From: Stratiolaelaps scimitus
Taxonomy: Eukaryota > Arthropoda > Arachnida > Mesostigmata > Laelapidae
Assembly: GCA_019614645.1 (NCBI GenBank)
Contig: JABWDB010000016.1
Location: 4,898,001 to 4,962,000, forward strand
Direction of reading: 5' to 3'
Length of the DNA stretch: 64,000 nucleotides
Both the position numbers and the translations under genes were made by a program. Of the stretch, positions 1 to 13,287 are shown piece by piece. Position 1 is the first letter of the stretch. Each line of letters begins with the position of its first letter. Below the pieces are notes generated by a model that had not been told where the DNA came from, did not search any database, and saw only the letters and a list, made by a program, of their open reading frames with translations.

Positions 1-446
1 AAACATACCACTACGCGAAAAACGACGTAACAGAGGCGAAAATTAAAAATCATACGCTTATTGCACGAGCAGGTGGTCCTGGCATCGCTATCTGTCGAAT
101 TGTGTTTCCAAGCGGAAAAGAGAGCAACAGATGATGTAATTCGCTAGTGCCTGTCGCAATATGACCAGACATTATCGGCGAGCAGCGTCACCAACATCAT
201 ACGCGCGATTTCACATGGGAGTCTAGAAAATACTCCGGATAAGCTATCCGGATCATTCGCTGAGCAATCATCCGGTAAAAGGTCGTGTGACAATCATCCG
301 AGGGGACGAGATCATTGTCACCTCCGGATGCCTCATACCAGTAATAATAATGCAGGCGTTTCATTTCGAAGCATATTGATATTGAAACAATAGCGAAAAA
401 TATTTTGTTATTGTTAACACGAGCAATGTACAAATCACAGAAGTGC

Positions 447-485
<39 letters not shown>

Positions 486-693
486 GGTGTGCTGCATGCC
501 TATTGAGTTGAATTACACATCTATGGTAGGGCATATATTAATTATTTTTGGTGTAAAATTAGCACTCCCGTGAAAATTTAAATACATCAGGTAGACTTGC
601 TCTATGAAAATTAAGGACACCATTTCAACTGAAAGTCATTTACCTTCTATATGGAAGACCCCCCATTTTTGTAAGAGTTACGTCTGAGATCGT
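1..693. other. non-coding stretch with small palindromes
   Basis: No gene is seen. Between 234 and 321 there is a cluster of TCCGG-containing palindromes: an 8-bp arm pair at 234-252 around a 3-base loop, and 12-base arms at 287-298 and 310-321 with one mismatch. A (TA)n tract follows at 450-484. The open frames here are chance-sized. Confidence 0.5.
450..484. repeat. (TA)n microsatellite
   Basis: About 17 uninterrupted TA units. It is one of many TA tracts scattered through the window. Confidence 0.95.
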
Positions 694-1005
694 TCATTTT
701 GGCCGCATATGACGAACATTCTGCAGATCTTCCTTGTCGGAGTCGTTTTTGAGTTCCATTTTTCCCGCCGCATCATCTATGAACACATCGAATTTTGCCG
801 GGTTCACCTCAACGACATATTTGATCGATAGCGGGAAGATGAATCGTACCTTACCTAGCAGCGTTTGCTTGAGGGTAGTCGGTCGTTACACCAATCCTTT
901 CATGGCCGCATCGCTACGGGCGCCGACGTCGAAATATTTGCCCTCCAGAACGTCCACGATCCACTACGATGCGATACTGTTCAAACCGGTGGGCCTATTT
1001 CTCAT
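694..1005 (-). pseudogene. decayed coding-like frame, unknown product
   Basis: The minus strand can be read in one frame for 104 codons from an ATG (complement of 1003-1005) to a TGA (694-696). Two in-frame stops break it: TAG at 964-966 and TAA at 886-888. The last 64 codons look like real protein, with alternating hydrophobic residues (IKYVVEVNPAKFDVF) and an acidic tail (KNDSDKEDLQ). No family was recognised. It may be a gene relic, a processed pseudogene or a fragment of a mobile-element protein; a chance frame cannot be excluded, because the intact part is short. A clean GT-AG intron that would remove the stops was not found. Confidence 0.3.
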
Positions 1006-2139
1006 TTGAACATAACATATTGAAAATGACCAATTTCGCTCTAAACAAAAATTTGTAGCAAAAAAATTACCTTCGTTTTATTTTCATCGTCATTAACTTG
1101 TGGCAAGTATGCGCGAATGTCTTCACTCACAAAGTATCTCTGTATGGAGATACGTTTATTCAGTTACTCAAATTGAGGAATGTATTAATAGAACTGCGGC
1201 TGTTTTCACACTACTCAAGTTCTCAGATAACGAAATATTGAATTGTAACGAACATCATGAACGCGGCAGCTGTATCCGCAGTACAATGTGCACAGCGGTG
1301 CAGATGTATGAATGAATGTGTCAGCGATGTGAAGCCAAATAGATAATTGAGGACACCTCCAAAATCTGGATCTATAGCCTCACTTTGTTTCAATTCAAGT
1401 GTCGGTCCATCAAAATTGACACGTTAATCGTTCGCAGTGAGTACCAATAGCAGCGCATTATCACAGTAGCGATAATGGACGCCTACAGGGTTCGATTGCA
1501 TCGAATTTCGCCAGAAACTCGCACAATAAATCTACCGCGCGCGAACGCGCCTAATGTGTGCCTAGCGAATGTCACGGCAAAATCATCAGTGTTCAGGTGG
1601 ACGATGGATAAGTTAACCTTTAGGGGCAGCAGGATGGGCCGGTAAACAATATCGTTATACATCGATCTGAATAATAGTTACAAATATATACACGCGTTCA
1701 CGTTTGCTGACCTGGTTCACATCGTTTGTGGGTTAACCACAGGCTCAAATCCGCAGTGGCAATGTCTACAAATTTCTCTTTGTCGTTCCCTGTCCGTAGG
1801 ATTCCGTCGATTGGGACGCTCACCGCTTGCCATAACTGTCCACTGTCGAAGTTTGGCGGTCATCTCATCTAAGAATGACAAAGGACACTAGTTACACTCT
1901 GAAAGTTAGTGTTGGTTATATTCGACGAGAGCACGGGGTCGCCTCCTCGTCCCTGTTGTCATTGTGAAAGCGAGATGTTAATCAACAGCTGATCAAGTAA
2001 CTCATGTGGATCGCCATGATTGCTGTTGTTGTGAGCAGACGAAACTCGTCCGTGCCAACGGCTTCTGTACGTCTGGGACTGGGTAATCGCTTTCACCCAT
2101 AAAGATGTGCTTGAAATAAAAGGCAGGCTCTCTCGTTGT
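1006..2139. other. non-coding stretch with two short coding-like frames
   Basis: No convincing gene. A 56-codon plus-strand frame from ATG 1475 to TAA 1645 has coding-like composition and ends beside a possible donor (GGCCG then GTAAAC at about 1642). A minus-strand frame between about 1720 and 1865 contains a Cys/His cluster (CRHCHCG). Both are too short to call. Confidence 0.3.
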
Positions 2140-2290
2140 TGTTATTATTATTATTATTGAGCTTTATGTTCCCTCACCCAATTCTAGCCTCTTCGTGGGC
2201 TTGGGTATGCGTTTATCCCTCGTCTCCCATTGGCGTTAGCGCCTGCCGAACGTCGAGAGGAGACCGGGGCCGCTGTTATCGGCCTCCGTT

Positions 2291-2322
2291 GCCGCCGTCG
2301 TCGCCGCCGCCGCCGCCGCCGG
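2291..2322 (+). repeat. GCC/CGC trinucleotide repeat
   Basis: Near-perfect run of GCC units with two TCG interruptions, inside the putative 5' exon. Confidence 0.9.
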
Positions 2323-3094
2323 TCACTGCATGTTGTTACCGCGTGGTTGGTGTCTGTTCGCCAGCGGATCAACCAAGCAGAGGATAATAAACGTTTCATT
2401 TGGTATGACTGGCGGGTGGCTTGCTTGCCTCGCCTCAACCAACCTACCTCCTCTCTGGGCGGTTAACTCCGCTGTCGCTACTGCTGCTGCTGTTGCCACT
2501 GTTACAGGCAGGCAGACAGGTTGGCGAACGGTCGGTCGGTTGGGTCTCGCTGGCTAACACGCGACACCTTCCATCGAGACAGTCGAGGGTAGAGAAAGCA
2601 GAGAGTGCACCAAAGGAGAACCTATAGACGAGTGAGGGACACCGGGGCACTAACAGAAGAGAAAGAACTGAAAGAGAGCGAGAGAGGCTCTTACAGCAGC
2701 AACAGGGTGTCGACTGCGTTCGATAGCAGTAGTAGCAGTCTTCGACGATGGTCGTAGCGTTCTACTTGTAGTGTGGCAAAGTTGAAGACTAAAAAGCTCC
2801 GATTCGCGGTGTTTCGTGTCGGCTGCAGCAGCAGCAACGGCAACAGCAGCCACCGCCGGCTCTGGTGGTGGTGGCATCCTTCCTGGCGACGGCACACAGT
2901 GCGGCGCAGCGGTGAGCGGTGACTGGCAGCCGTAGTGAAGAGCAACAGCAACAACAGGCGGCCAACCGAGTGGGAGTGGATCACGGCCGAGGAGAGCGAC
3001 GCGGAGGCAAGCGACAACGTACGGACATCAAGCGGATGGCAGACGGCAGACGGCGAACAGCCGGATAGACATCCATGCAGACCGTTCTTGGCCT

Positions 3095-3112
3095 CAGCAG
3101 CAGCAGCAGCAG
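3095..3112 (+). repeat. (CAG)6 repeat
   Basis: Six perfect CAG units inside the putative 5' exon. Shorter CAG groups occur at 2823-2850. Confidence 0.9.
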
Positions 3113-3431
3113 CGGTCGTAGAAAGCTTACAAAGCACAACCACCACGGCCACGACCACTACAACAGCTTAAAGTAAGGGTAGAACAATAGTGGTGGTAGT
3201 AGTGGCGGCAGCATTTGTAGTCGCCGTTGAAGTTGTCGAGCTGATTGCTGCTCGCTGTTCCGGCGCCAGACCAGACCGCGTTTGAAGCTGCCGGGAACAG
3301 TCGGCCTCAAATCAGACGGAGCTGCTAGTTCCTGAGCTATTCGTTTGCGGTGCGTTGTACCTTCCTCATCTTTGTGGATCAGGCGGTGTATGATTCTCTG
3401 TGTGTCTATGTGTTGATCTGTATTCGTCCTC

Positions 3432-3530
3432 ATGAGCGAAATTAAGAACGTCAACGATAACATCGAACACGACTCCGTCACAGTGTGCCCCGCCGTCCAG
3501 ACACTAAAATCATTCCCCGGTAAACAGTGA
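3432..3530 (+). CDS. small upstream ORF or first coding exon, unknown
   Basis: The ATG at 3432 follows an in-frame TGA 18 bases upstream, so the start is defined. The frame runs 32 codons to TGA at 3528-3530 and has balanced, coding-like composition (begins MSEIKNVNDN). A possible splice donor (CCCCG then GTAAAC) at 3520 would end it as a first coding exon after 29 codons plus one base. Joining from there directly to the acceptor at 17419 meets a stop soon after, so it is not the start of the nucleoside transporter by that route. If the donor at 3688 is used, this is an upstream ORF in the 5' leader. No family was recognised. Confidence 0.3.
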   Translation: MSEIKNVNDNIEHDSVTVCPAVQTLKSFPGKQ

Positions 3531-6500
3531 AGCCGGTACTAGTGGTGCAGTATACGCGGAGGGTCGGCGTCGACGACGCGGGCGCGACAGCGATCTCAGT
3601 GAGCCAAGAAATAGAGAGTCTTCTGTGAGAGGAGAGAGGACATCGAGACAGACACTCCTCCGTACAGCCTCCGATCGATTGATTGTGGTGAGTTTGTGGA
3701 ACGAGTGCATCCCTTCCAGCATCTGATTATTTTGCTCTTTCTATCTTGCTATGTATCTTCTGTTATGTATCTATCAAATTCTCTATGTACCTACGCGTCC
3801 TTCTGTTTCTTTGTTGTCGTCTGACGGGTATGCATCGAGTGGAAAACACCTACCAAGAAGCTAAGGAGAAGTAGCACGGAACAGGTAATGCAATCGTCGG
3901 GATTCGTCTGATTAGTGCACACAGAGTCGGACCGAGAGAATGAATGCCACAGGAACAAAACGGCGAGAAGACGCAGCCGCTCCAGCACGAGCGGCGCGTG
4001 TCATCACAGCCGATAGTGGGTGGCCGTCGTCGATTAGAAACAAGACGAAGACAGTCGTAGGTGGAGCGGGATGTCGGCGCGCCAAATAGATGGAAGAGCC
4101 CTGAAATTGATGGGAGGCCACGAAAACGAGTAGCGAGGTAAAGCTGAGTGACTAGTAACCAATGAGGGTGTCAATACCAATGGATAACACAATGGTAAGG
4201 GTCAGCGGACGATGTCGACAAAGGAATACGCATTGGAGCATTGGATCCGTCATCTGTCGATAGTTATTCGAACAGGAACAGCGTGTTCCGTTGTTTGAGG
4301 TGCAGCAACGTGGCCACGGCTGGATCCGTCACGTTTGAATTGCTTTGAAATCAGTGTGTGTGCGTTCGTTTCATACCGAAGGATAGGGCTTAGTTTGACT
4401 TATGGATATGAACGCTGCAGTAACTCAGAGGACGAGTGTTTTCACTCGGTGTATCGACTCTGTACAGCGGGTGCATATTGTAAAGCGCAATTAAGACGTT
4501 AATTGAAGGGCGACTCCGTGATACGAGTGTATATAGCGGAGACATGCGATTTAGGATAGACTTCCTGTGTAATTAGCGCGTGTCGTTGGTCTATAGTTTG
4601 CTGTGGCAGGAGAAGCTTTCCAATTCGCTTTCGTACTGTTGAGCAGGGTCGAAAGCAGGGGCCGTTTACAAATCGACGATCTCGTGGTCGCCACGTGAGT
4701 AGAACGTGCGCGCACCGAACTCAGAGAGTGAGTAAACGCACCCGCTGGTGGGTGACTCAGAGACTGGGTAAAGGTCTCAGGTGGACGGCCATTAGTCTCT
4801 ATTCTCCGAAATGTGCAGAGTCGTTGCAATAAGCAGCCTGACGGGGCAGCGGTTCACACCTTGTGTTATCTGTACTCCAATATATACACACGTGTGTATT
4901 CGACCGCTATTTCGGTCAATGGCTGGTTTCGTCCGATGTGTATGATTCGATGGGACTGTCCGCTTATATTATATAATGTAACCAACCGTCTGGCGATGTG
5001 CAGGTGACCAACTTCGGGGATCGACAAGATGCAACGTTTACAACTTGAAACTCAGTTTATTGTCAGCGAAATCCTAGCGTATCGAACAGACGACTACTAT
5101 CAATCTGTCCTTGACTCCTGTGCCGATTAAGCCACATGTATCGGTCCAGTCTGTCGATTAAGATCAAGTGAGCGCTGAGCGCTGCATATGCTGATCTCAA
5201 TTGCTCGCTTCTTCGAGAGGCGAGATGGGAACGAAACAAGACATTTTGTGATTCCACTCAACTGGATAGCTAACTGATGACCCATGTGATAGATTCGATA
5301 GGCCGCTCGACAAGGACACCGTATGCAACAATAGAGCTCCGTGTCTGATCGTTGTTTAATTGAACTCTAATCTCTGTCGAGAAATTATGCTCGTCGAACA
5401 TAGTTAGATTTTTTTAGAGAGTACAAGGTCGCTTGACAAGGTCACTGTTCAAATATATTAGTACAGCGATTTACTAGCGGCGCCGTTGTAAGCGGAGCGT
5501 TTCTTGACTTGTGCCCGAGCCTCTATAGTAACAAATTATTATTATTATTATTATTAGTGTTATTAAACTGTGGGGGTACGGATTTGTAAATGTCGATGAA
5601 GTGAAGCCCCCCGTCCGAGAGTCCGAATAAGGAAGCACCGTGTTTTTCGTAGCACACAAGCATTAGTTGGCACATGAGCAACATGTTCACCGATTAGGGG
5701 ACACGTTCTTTGTCTGGCCTATGTTTGCCTTATAACCAGGCATGTTTGTGTGGCGAGACGCCCACTTTCCTGCTATTTTTCTCTTTAGATAATTTCACCA
5801 AAGTAGACCCCGTATCCAAAGTCCAAAGCTAAGATAAAAAGTTGAGAGAATTATTTTATCATTTTGGCTATGACATGAGTAGCCGCAAGCTGACGTTCCC
5901 ACACGATCCCTGCCGAGAATGAGGGCTTTATCTAGACCTTAGAATCATACAGGCACTCCTAATTGTAACGACCATCTAAACGATATCGCGGATCAATTAG
6001 TGAGGCACAGTGATCCAGACAAATTTGGGGTATGAGAATGATTGGCAAATAGTATATCTCTCACCCCAGGGTCTGCATTGCAAAAATAGTATGTATTGAG
6101 TCCTGGTCGACAATGGTCAACAATCGAGCCAATGTAAAATGGCCCGTTCTTAAATTATAGTCACTGTTTTTTTTGTAACTACACATAGATCATAATCAAG
6201 TTACCGCTGAATGAGTTAGTACATGAAACAGCGGATAATGTGATAACGTCAAAATAGATGAAAGTTGAATACATTGCTTTGCAATACCGTCATTCAGCTC
6301 AGGTGGAGCATAGACAATGTCGATATTCTCCGTAACGAGTAAATCGTCGTCCGTCAAAACGTTCGCCTGAGTCGACCAGGGTCAGAGGGTATATTCGATC
6401 GAGGAGAGCAGCCTTCTCTTATACCTTTGTTATACATTGTGTAGCAGCGTTCCGTGTGCTTGCTTCGTCCATTGTTCCTGCCTGTCAATCAGGAACATTC

Positions 6501-7637
6501 AGCTTAGCCGGCCAGTTCCGGATAAATAGGAGCGGGAACCGGAGCGGCCGTTAGGGCCAATGCGAATTATTTCTCGCGTGCGTTTAAATCGGTTGAATCG
6601 GGTTGTTTAACATTGAAATGATGGTGATGCATTCACAATTTAATTCGCTCTGAGGAGGCGTAGGTTGTGCACGATTAACGATAGATAAACAGCGGAGTTG
6701 ACTGTCTCTTTTTTATAGCTGAATCTTTGTTTTTATATAGCTTTAACCGATGATACGTCTCTCTCTAGACAGCAATCTCAACAATGACGAATACTAGCGG
6801 AAATGCATACTAGAAATTTTGCGCGTTTCGAAATTGACGCGGTCGACGTCCCGAATATCCCCTGTGATTGCAGAACGATCGCCACTCTGACCGTATTATC
6901 TAGTTCTGTCAGTAGGCAGGTACACTACCACCCAATTGGAATGGTTCATACGAACGTTATCAAGTGACTTTTGATTATTTGTATTGAAGATGTAGCTGGT
7001 TGTGAAACGTAACAACAGATACACATTTACGACAATATGCCACAAACGCAGCGATGTGCTATGTAGCTAATTACTGTAGATGTGATGATTCCTACCGTCT
7101 CGGAAGGGAACCTGTCTCCAACCTGCCTGAACCTACTTGACAACCTCTTACCTCTTGATGAGCATAATTCAAATATGCCTCTTGTTATTCATAAACGAAT
7201 ATTTAGAATCGATATAATTCTCCTGTGTCCCCTATCTGCGGACAGAGGACCTCACCACTTTTGAAAGTACGGCCCTTGCGCTTTTTGAGCTAATTCATTT
7301 CGCGCACGCGTAGCCCAAGTCCACCTTTTGCTAATGTTCTTCGCAGAGATGACGACGATTCGTGCCGTTCTTATCGTCGGCACCAATGCGGGATGAGATG
7401 TATAGCTCCCACAATCGTTTGGCATTTTTCACTGCAACTGCTATCATTAGTTAAGGCTGTCGGGAGCCCTCATCTTTAGGCGCACAGTTTGTATCGTGTA
7501 TTTCTAATCTGTCTGTGTATAATACATACGGCATCCATGCGTGTCCCAATGCTGACTTCCCTATCGAGCAAATATCGGCTGACTCCACGAGTCAATAAGT
7601 CAGCCTGTGGGCTCTTGCCCGGTCCGAATGAACATTA

Positions 7638-7655
7638 GCGCGCGCGCGCGCGCGC
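7638..7655. repeat. (GC)9 dinucleotide repeat
   Basis: Nine perfect GC units, followed by TCGC units to about 7664. GC dinucleotide repeats are much rarer than TA repeats in this AT-rich window. Confidence 0.9.
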
Positions 7656-10600
7656 TCGCTCGCTCTTGCCAACCGTCGCCACATTCTAGAGATGGCGCCG
7701 CATTCGGAGAGAGCCTCTTCCTTTGTAGAGTGGTTCGCGATTCGGCGGTGATCTCAATAGCTACTGCCATCCTCTGCCCACTCTCAGTTCACTCCGCAGT
7801 CACCCTGGCTCCCCGGTCTCTGGAGGGTCCCCTTCTCTACTGGTAATCTACTAGAATATGTAGAAGAAGTAACAGTAAAGTACTTCTTACACCGAAGGTA
7901 CTGGCAGGAGCGGAGAGCCCAGCGGGCGACCAAACGAACGAACTCTGCCTGCCAATCGCTCGACACAGACACTGTTCGTGTATCTCGAAACGAGAACCGC
8001 CTCGAATGCTATCCAGCAATGAATGTGACCAGACGCTGAGCAATCGATCGGCAGGGATCACCGAACTGGCCGAAGTGGTTGGGAGGCATAGAATGAACGC
8101 ATGTAAACGTTACATCTATCGAATCCGCTGCACTTCTTTATCCATTAACAGGCTTGAAATGAATTCCTTTCCTGAATTACTTACGCAGATTTGTAGGTTA
8201 CGTCGCATGAGGGTCACAGCCTGGGCCTGAATGACAACAATATCAACGGCACATGTATCGAAAATGTAACCAATGCCCCATTGACATATATGTACATGGT
8301 ATTCTATAAATGACGGGAAAACCGGGGAAGCTGTGTAGTGAGCTGAGAGATGGCTGTACTTAGTTTTCAACCTTACATCTCGTAACGAGTTAGCACATTG
8401 GTCTCGATAGCCCCTCAATCATTTTTTTTCTTTATCGAATCGCTTAATGATGACGAAGCGTAATAACTAAGCACGAATCATCCAACGCGTACGCATTTCT
8501 CCAGCAAGCGGATTTAACACGTATCGAGCTGCTGTAATCGCACAATTGGATATTCAGTCCAATTGTTTACCTTATGCGCTTGGTCGTCTTGCTTTTCAGG
8601 GATTGTTTATCCTGTTTCCATTGTCATTTGGTTGTTGTCGTCTGTCGAACAGTCATTGCTACCCCTTCTGTCAAATGGCAATTGAGAACAATCCCTGTTG
8701 GGTGAGACCACCAATAACATACCTGGTCCTCTGCTCGTCTTTCCTATGCTGCGCTGATTGAGACGCTGCGATTATTGGCGTTATAGCATCGTATGTGCAT
8801 AGATAATTTCGTGGTTCGAACACAGACATTCTTGTCAAAGTACATTCAGACAAACGACTTTCTTGTGATTGACTGACAATCCTGTGGAGTTCACACAAAC
8901 AGAGGGGAAAGCCTTGGATAGAGTTGATATTCGATTTGGGAGGGCTTTCGATAAGGCGGGGTTCATTTATTTCTAGTCGTCCACCACCCCCGAGAAGGCT
9001 GCTTTAGTTGAATAATTCTACACAAGCGTGTCCTATTCCGGTAGGGGCCTTGTGCCGAGAGCATGCCCTGTTGTTGTATTCCTGAAATTGTCACATGATC
9101 GTAGAGCAGATGCAGGACATTTTTGACAAAAACTCAAATGATTTTCAGTGATATCAGCCTGTCTCACCTATTTGATATGTAATAGCACCAACATGAGTGT
9201 TCGATCAACGTCGCGTCTGCCGGTATCTAATTGCTATCTTATGGACTTACTAAAATCGTCACAAAGAGCTACATTGGAATTTTTTGTTGCGTGAACGCTG
9301 CCGACCGATATTCATGTCGAGGTTAACAGCAAATATAGCTGTTCTGTCAAATCGCCTATGACCCTGTTGTTGCTGCTGCTGATGCTGTTCTTGCTGGCTT
9401 TCATTGTTGATATCAACAACAGCGCCGCTTATTAACCCCGAATGGCTGATGCGACGTCACGAACCTGAAGGTTTTCGTCTTCTCAGGGTGACGTTCCATC
9501 TGGCGTAGTCCGACCAGCCGACCGACCTGTGATACTTTGTGAGGGTTTGTCGCCAGCCAGCCACAGTCCGTGCCACTCTTGCGTTCAAGCACACACACAC
9601 ACAGATAGACGCACATTCGCATCGGTATACACACATATTAGATACTGAGTTAGTTTTCTCAACGAGTTAAAATAATAACGGCCAGGCTTTGGATTATACA
9701 TGCAATAGAATTAGCAAAAATATTTAAAGAACAACGTTTTTCTTGTATCGTATCGCAATAGCAATATTGAGACATATGAACTTCGACTTGCGAGCACTTC
9801 ATGTCCGTTATTTTGTTCGGACATATGCTGACGAGCAACAATGAGTTCAATATTTGTGTTGACGCTGCATAAAAGCGAACAGTTAGCCATATATATATAT
9901 AATGCGCATTGATTGTTTAATCATCTTCACGAGGAGTGCACTAATATACACGGTTGTATAGAACTGTCGTAATATAGTAATAAATATTATACATTATTAC
10001 TATTTTCATATATATATATATACTTTTTATTACTTACTTACTTTGAACCTAAATGTCTGTCACTCTGCAACCTGTTTTCTGTCACGCATAATTCGACAAA
10101 ATATGTGCATCCACGACGTTAATCCCGTCAAAATATTCAGCCAAGTTCCCGAGCGTCTGAGTTGAAGTAAACATCTCTGAACAAGAGCGCAACTCGTATG
10201 AACTGTTCTGTAGAATCGACATCGTAGAGCATGGAATAACCTGATAGATAGATAGTGTCTGGCGAGACCAACGAACGGACCCAGCTGACTGATTCGATCC
10301 GTTCGACGGAAGATACACCAGCTCTGTTAGCCAAGACGCGTCGGCGTTGCCTCACGATAGCGGCACCTTAGAACTAACAACAGCATCGACTTTACCATCA
10401 GCATCATGATGCTGCCGCTGCTGCTGTCCGATATCCTTCCGTTACTCGACAGTATCGCGACCTAGTATTGTCGCAATTAGTCGTCTGTTGTGGGGCAGCT
10501 GTGGTCTCTTCCAGTTATTATTCTAGTACATATATATATATATATTTTGGCCTGTTTGGAGAGATACCTGTGGCCACCGGGTTCACAGCGAGAATGACGT

Positions 10601-11032
10601 TGCTTCCGAATTTCAGAACGCGGAGGGTGTCCGCATACGTCTTGGTGACTGAATACGACTTTTTTTCTCGTCAGTTGGATAGTTCAGCCGTTGTGGGAGG
10701 CTGCTACTACTACTGCTACTATTCGAAACAGAGACTAGCCGGCCACAAGATAGAATGACGGAATTCTTGTTCGTTTTACGAGGGCGAGGGAAGCCAACAT
10801 CAGGCTTCAATGGTGATACCACAAGAGGTGTACTCTATCGCCCTGGAATATGATTAGCGATGACCGGTAAAACCTTGAGCGAACAGCAATATTGAATAGA
10901 CCAGAACATCACGAATAAACACCTCGATATAATCGTAAGCCTACCACTTGCCCATAGGAAAGTTTTTGGACAGCATTTGTCTCATACGAAGGCGTCGTAC
11001 TGTTCTCGTACCGTTTTTTCCCAAAATGACTT

Positions 11033-11036
<4 letters not shown>

Positions 11037-11076
<40 letters not shown>
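11037..11076. repeat. compound (AT)n(AC)n microsatellite
   Basis: About 16 AT units run directly into four AC units. Confidence 0.95.
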
Positions 11077-11077
<1 letters not shown>

Positions 11078-12052
11078 TACATATATATGTAGTGTTTGTC
11101 GTCAAGCGATTCCTTTATATGCGATCCAACGGATCCCAAAGCAAGCGTTTCTAAGCTAACCAAATACAGTTCGCTGCTTGGGGGGAACATCTATTCTATG
11201 GTTACAATGGGCGCGTATTATATTTCGGGATAGGTCTGGACGAAAGTAGCGCATTGCAACATCGTAATCGTCAATCATAAATCATCATTTTGCTTAGACA
11301 GTCATCAAAGGAATATGCCCCGGTGGTCGATAGAGAAGATTAAGGCGATCCATTTTGGATCTTTATCCATTCGAACTTCTCACGGGCCGAAACCACAGAG
11401 AGGTCAAAGGTTGCAAGAAAGATGAGACGGTCTGAGCATTTGGCGCGAGTTCGACATGTGTCGGTATGCCAGTGAAAACACGATCCCTCAACCTAAAAAT
11501 ATTGGCAGACCATAATCCGGCAAAGAGATGTTTGAAAAAACCTTTTGCTTCGTCTGAGTAAGGGCGGCTGAATTGAGATAAAGAACCCTTTGGCTGTCCT
11601 GGTCAGTGCCCCAAGTCAAAATCGGTTCTGGGTTTAGTCAGTGAGAGTCTGACACTAGCAGGCAAATATCTTAGTTATGAAGCCTGAAGTGTCCATGCAG
11701 GATTTACCTTTAACCTCTTGAAAAAACGATAAAGAACTCTCCCAACGAATGTCTATTGGCGTATAACACTACCGCTGATTCGTTCGGCATTGCGTTCATT
11801 GATGCGTATTCGATTCAGGCATTCGAAGCTCGGTTCAAGCTCGTCCGCCCCTAATCACCTAGCTAAAGGCCGAGTCGAACGCGACTCATATGTTAACAAT
11901 ACACGATGGGAGTGATTCCTTCCGTCGAGCATCATCTTTTCACTGCATATAAAATGCATGAAGAACAAACAAAGGTCTGTTTGTTTTCGCGATGAAGAGA
12001 GATGTTGATATCTGGTTATGCTGGGCATCGCGCACGCCACCGCAGGAAACCG

Positions 12053-12065
12053 CCCCCCCCCCCCC
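12053..12065. repeat. C13 homopolymer
   Basis: Thirteen C bases in a row. Length calls here are prone to sequencing error, so the minus-strand frame that crosses it (12016-12354) is not trusted. Confidence 0.9.
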
Positions 12066-13250
12066 GTCGTACAAGACGAGTAATCCAAATGGTCACTGTG
12101 CCAAGACTGTCGTGCAGATAATAATCTGAGCGCGAGGGGAACAACGCGAAGCGTGATTCACCATGGCCGTGGCCTTTTGCATCGTCCTTGGGGGTTTCAC
12201 GTCTCGTTATTGCAGCTGATACTTGCAGATACATACGACACGTTAGACACTCTGATTTTTTTTTACCTTGAAAGAGACAACAAGGCCGACTGGTGACAGT
12301 ACTAGGGTATCTTCGCTTGTGGACGCCGGGCGTAAGAACACGAGGGGATCCCATTGGGCCAACGTTATTGTTGCAGCTCTGCTCCTAAACGTTCCGTGAT
12401 TCCGCTACAATTGGCAATACGACAGAGAAAATATTGAATCGTCTTGAAAATGTGTCACATCAATGGAGAATGCTGAATATAATAGATAGAGTCTTTTGAA
12501 ATTGCCAATCACCATTGAGTAGAAGTTACTTCTTGATGGGTGTACAATGCTAATTTGTTATCACGCCGTTGATGATCACATCCAGATCAAACACGCTATA
12601 CACAAGGGTATGTGCACACAGATGCGGAAACTACCACGTGTCCTACCATACGTCCTTATGCCGATGGTGTGTGTGTTGCCTTTCAAATTGGCATCGTGTT
12701 AAGACGAAAAAAAACGGTCACCAAAGCTACTTGGCACAAATCGGATAAAAGGGTTTCGGTTACCGACGAACTGATTCAATCGGTGCGTCCTCATCGTTCG
12801 CCGATCTCATCTGGAAGTTATAAGTGCGTTCGGGTTGAACTGCGTCATCGATATTCATGCGATCTACGACACAGGCTCGACAGTGGCATACAATAGGAAT
12901 ATGCATCGGTCATATTTAGGAACCCCCCCCCGATACGAATTATCTAATTATCTATTCATCAATCTTTGTCTGTATATGTGTTCGAAGCATAGACATGTTA
13001 TTATTTCAGCCCCTTTTTGGCCGGACACCGATTGACAACCACACTACGTTGTGAGCCCGCTCGTTCGAAGCTCTTCTTCTTCGAATCGGGCCAGCACATC
13101 AAGCGAACCGGGTCATTTACGCTTGCCACTCAAGATTAGGTGATGGACGATTTGACGAAAGTAACGCCACACTGTGTATAGGGCAACGCGATTGACCGCA
13201 CTCCTTGTGCTGTCAGCACATTCGCATTCGTCACGCTGCAATCAAAGAAG

Positions 13251-13287
13251 GGCGGCGGTGGAGGCGGCGGCGGCAGCGGCGGCAGTA
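13251..13287 (+). repeat. GGC trinucleotide repeat
   Basis: Imperfect GGC run with GAG and CAG interruptions, in a short GC-rich patch (13200-13390). Confidence 0.85.

Larger units (their letters stand above)
2140..3687 (+). other. putative 5' untranslated exon (GC and triplet rich)
   Basis: The sequence becomes GC-rich and packed with GCC, CAG and CAA triplets, with frequent GAGAG motifs, which is the usual look of long 5' untranslated exons in arthropod genes. It ends at a good splice donor (TTGTG followed by GTGAGTTT, GT at 3688-3689). A second donor is possible at 3520. The 155-codon frame on the opposite strand (2691-3158) is Leu/Ala repeat translation and is discounted. The true transcription start within the island cannot be set. 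The nearest downstream plus-strand gene with an acceptor before its start codon is the nucleoside transporter at 17419, so this could be its first exon across an intron of about 13.7 kb. That link is inference. Confidence 0.4.
3688..13249. other. long non-coding stretch (intron or intergenic)
   Basis: No gene is supported over about 9.5 kb. It holds an (ATT)n tract at about 5537-5554, a (GC)9 tract at 7638-7655, a short (CA)n at 9592-9602, (TA)n tracts at about 9891-9901, 10008-10021 and 10530-10545, and a compound AT/AC tract at 11037-11076. A further donor-like GAG/GTAAAG lies near 4139. The open frames are of chance length, and several are microsatellite translations. Confidence 0.5.

Noticed and set aside
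2691..3158. Longest minus-strand frame (155 codons)
   Set aside because: It is Leu/Ala-rich translation of CAG/GGC triplets in a GC-rich leader-like island with no domain; the plus-strand 5' exon explains the sequence better.
12016..12354. 112-codon minus-strand frame ending in a Gly run
   Set aside because: It crosses a C13 homopolymer, so the frame is unreliable, and there is no domain.
12800..12915. DTGSTV motif resembling a retroviral-type aspartic protease
   Set aside because: It is a single short motif in a frame with no neighbouring reverse transcriptase, integrase or zinc knuckle; chance is likely.
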